From positions 1 through 7,906 of the forward strand of contig JAAFIJ010000114.1 of NCBI GenBank assembly GCA_013298675.1: a DNA stretch of 7,906 bases, read 5' to 3'. The notes below the pieces were generated by a model, which made no database searches, was not told where the DNA came from, and saw nothing but the letters and a program-made list of their open reading frames with translations. This document shows, in pieces, positions 7,177 to 7,906 of the stretch. The translations under genes were made by a program, and so were the position numbers. This DNA is from Rhodobacterales bacterium (GTDB lineage Bacteria > Pseudomonadota > Alphaproteobacteria > Rhodobacterales > Rhodobacteraceae). Every line of letters starts with the position of its first letter. Within the stretch, counting starts at the first letter, position 1.

Positions 7177-7839
7177 ATGCGCTGCGTGGTGTTTGATCTG
7201 GATGGAACGCTGGCGGATACGTCAAAAGATCTGCTTGCGGCGGCAAATGCTTGCTTTGTCGATCAAGGATATGGGGTTGTTTTGGATGACCGCGACACGT
7301 TAACCGCATTCCATGGTGGGCGGGCGATGTTGCGGGCAGGGTATGACCGTTTGGGCGTCGCCTATGACGAAGAAACAATCAGTCGAAATTATCCCAAACT
7401 GCTGATGGCCTATGCCGCAGGCATTGATACGCATACCCAGCTTTACCCCGGTGCTGTTGAGGCGGTGATGGCGTTGCGGTCCAAAGGGTACAAAACCGCG
7501 ATTTGCACCAACAAGCCTGAAGGGTTGGCACAAGAGCTGGTGCGCAGATTGGGGATCACCGAATTGTTTGGCAGTTTGATCGGGGCGGATACTTTGCCCG
7601 TGCGCAAACCCGATCCTGCGCCCTATTTGGCAGCAGTACATCAGGCGGGCGGGGTTGTCGGACGGTCAATGTTGATCGGAGATACCGAAACCGACCGCAA
7701 AACCGGCCTTGCTGCGGGGGTCCCTGTGGCGCTGGTGACTTTTGGTCCCGAAGGTCGGGGGGTGTCTCGCCTCTCACCCGAAGCTCTGCTAGACAGCTTT
7801 GCAGATCTGCCAGATTTGGCAGACCGGCTTATCCGCTGA
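7177..7839 (+). CDS. gph: HAD-family phosphoglycolate phosphatase
   Basis: A 220-residue HAD-superfamily phosphatase, most likely phosphoglycolate phosphatase, which removes phosphate from 2-phosphoglycolate arising from oxidative DNA repair or Rubisco oxygenation. The four HAD motifs are present: FDLDGTLADT (6-15, nucleophile Asp7 and acid/base Asp9), CTNK (110-113, Thr111), RKPDPAPY (143-150, Lys144) and GDTETD (168-173, Asp169 and Asp173 as magnesium ligands). A helical cap occupies about residues 15-85. The start at 7177 is chosen because it puts the nucleophile at residue 7 and has GGAAGG 7 bases upstream. It diverges from glmU and is followed after 13 bases by another gene on the same strand, so it probably heads its own transcript. 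Substrate choice within the HAD class is uncertain: a related sugar-phosphate phosphatase such as an N-acetylmuramate-6-phosphate phosphatase is possible. Confidence 0.88.
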   Translation: MRCVVFDLDGTLADTSKDLLAAANACFVDQGYGVVLDDRDTLTAFHGGRAMLRAGYDRLGVAYDEETISRNYPKLLMAYAAGIDTHTQLYPGAVEAVMALRSKGYKTAICTNKPEGLAQELVRRLGITELFGSLIGADTLPVRKPDPAPYLAAVHQAGGVVGRSMLIGDTETDRKTGLAAGVPVALVTFGPEGRGVSRLSPEALLDSFADLPDLADRLIR

Positions 7840-7852
7840 ACAGGAAACTCAC

Positions 7853-7906
7853 ATGTCGCCCGTCAAACCAGTATCCAAACACGCCGTAAATTTTGTCTTT
7901 TTGACT
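7853..7906 (+). CDS. N-terminal start of an unidentified protein, perhaps a membrane transporter
   Basis: Eighteen codons from the ATG at 7853 stay open to the window edge: MSPVKPVSKHAVNFVFLT. AGGAAA (7842-7847) lies 5 bases upstream and the gap to the gph stop is only 13 bases, both as expected for the next gene in an operon. The peptide has a short basic head followed by what looks like the start of a hydrophobic segment (AVNFVFLT). It resembles the beginning of TCR/Tet-type major-facilitator transporters, but 18 residues cannot establish that. Confidence 0.6.
   Translation, partial: MSPVKPVSKHAVNFVFLT

Overview
The window looks like an ordinary chromosomal segment from a marine Rhodobacteraceae (Roseobacter-group) alphaproteobacterium. 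The basis is moderately high GC, strong G/C use at third codon positions, the glmU-glmS arrangement with a divergent gph, and a small lipoprotein of a type I associate with this family. The taxonomic call is inferred from protein flavour, not from a database search. I see no tRNA, rRNA, CRISPR array, insertion sequence, prophage gene or long repeat.

Layout: (1) 2-628 (+) is the C-terminal part of an M20-family amidohydrolase cut by the window edge, followed by a short hairpin. (2) 772-1131 (+) is a small four-helix DUF1304 membrane protein. (3) 1148-2129 (-) is moaA, which starts molybdenum cofactor synthesis. Its reading frame is broken in the middle by what looks like a deletion of about 20 nt. 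(4) 2216-2677 (+) is a small predicted lipoprotein, divergent from moaA. (5) 2694-7092 (-) is a tight four-gene cluster, in transcription order glmU, glmS, a PPOX-class flavin-binding protein and an AlkD-like DNA alkylation repair protein. Junctions are 3 nt apart, 1 nt overlapping (TAATG) and 4 nt overlapping (ATGA). (6) 7177-7839 (+) is a phosphoglycolate phosphatase, divergent from glmU. (7) 7853-7906 (+) is the first 18 codons of another gene.

GlmS and GlmU together supply UDP-N-acetylglucosamine from fructose-6-phosphate for peptidoglycan and lipopolysaccharide. GlmS makes glucosamine-6-phosphate. GlmU acetylates and uridylylates glucosamine-1-phosphate; the intervening mutase, GlmM, is not in the window. 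The two downstream genes are unrelated in chemistry but appear to be co-transcribed and probably translationally coupled.

The gene-free stretches are all short: 629-771, 1132-1147, 2130-2215, 2678-2693, 7093-7176 and 7840-7852. The one real anomaly is the broken moaA. I found no convincing new biological system.
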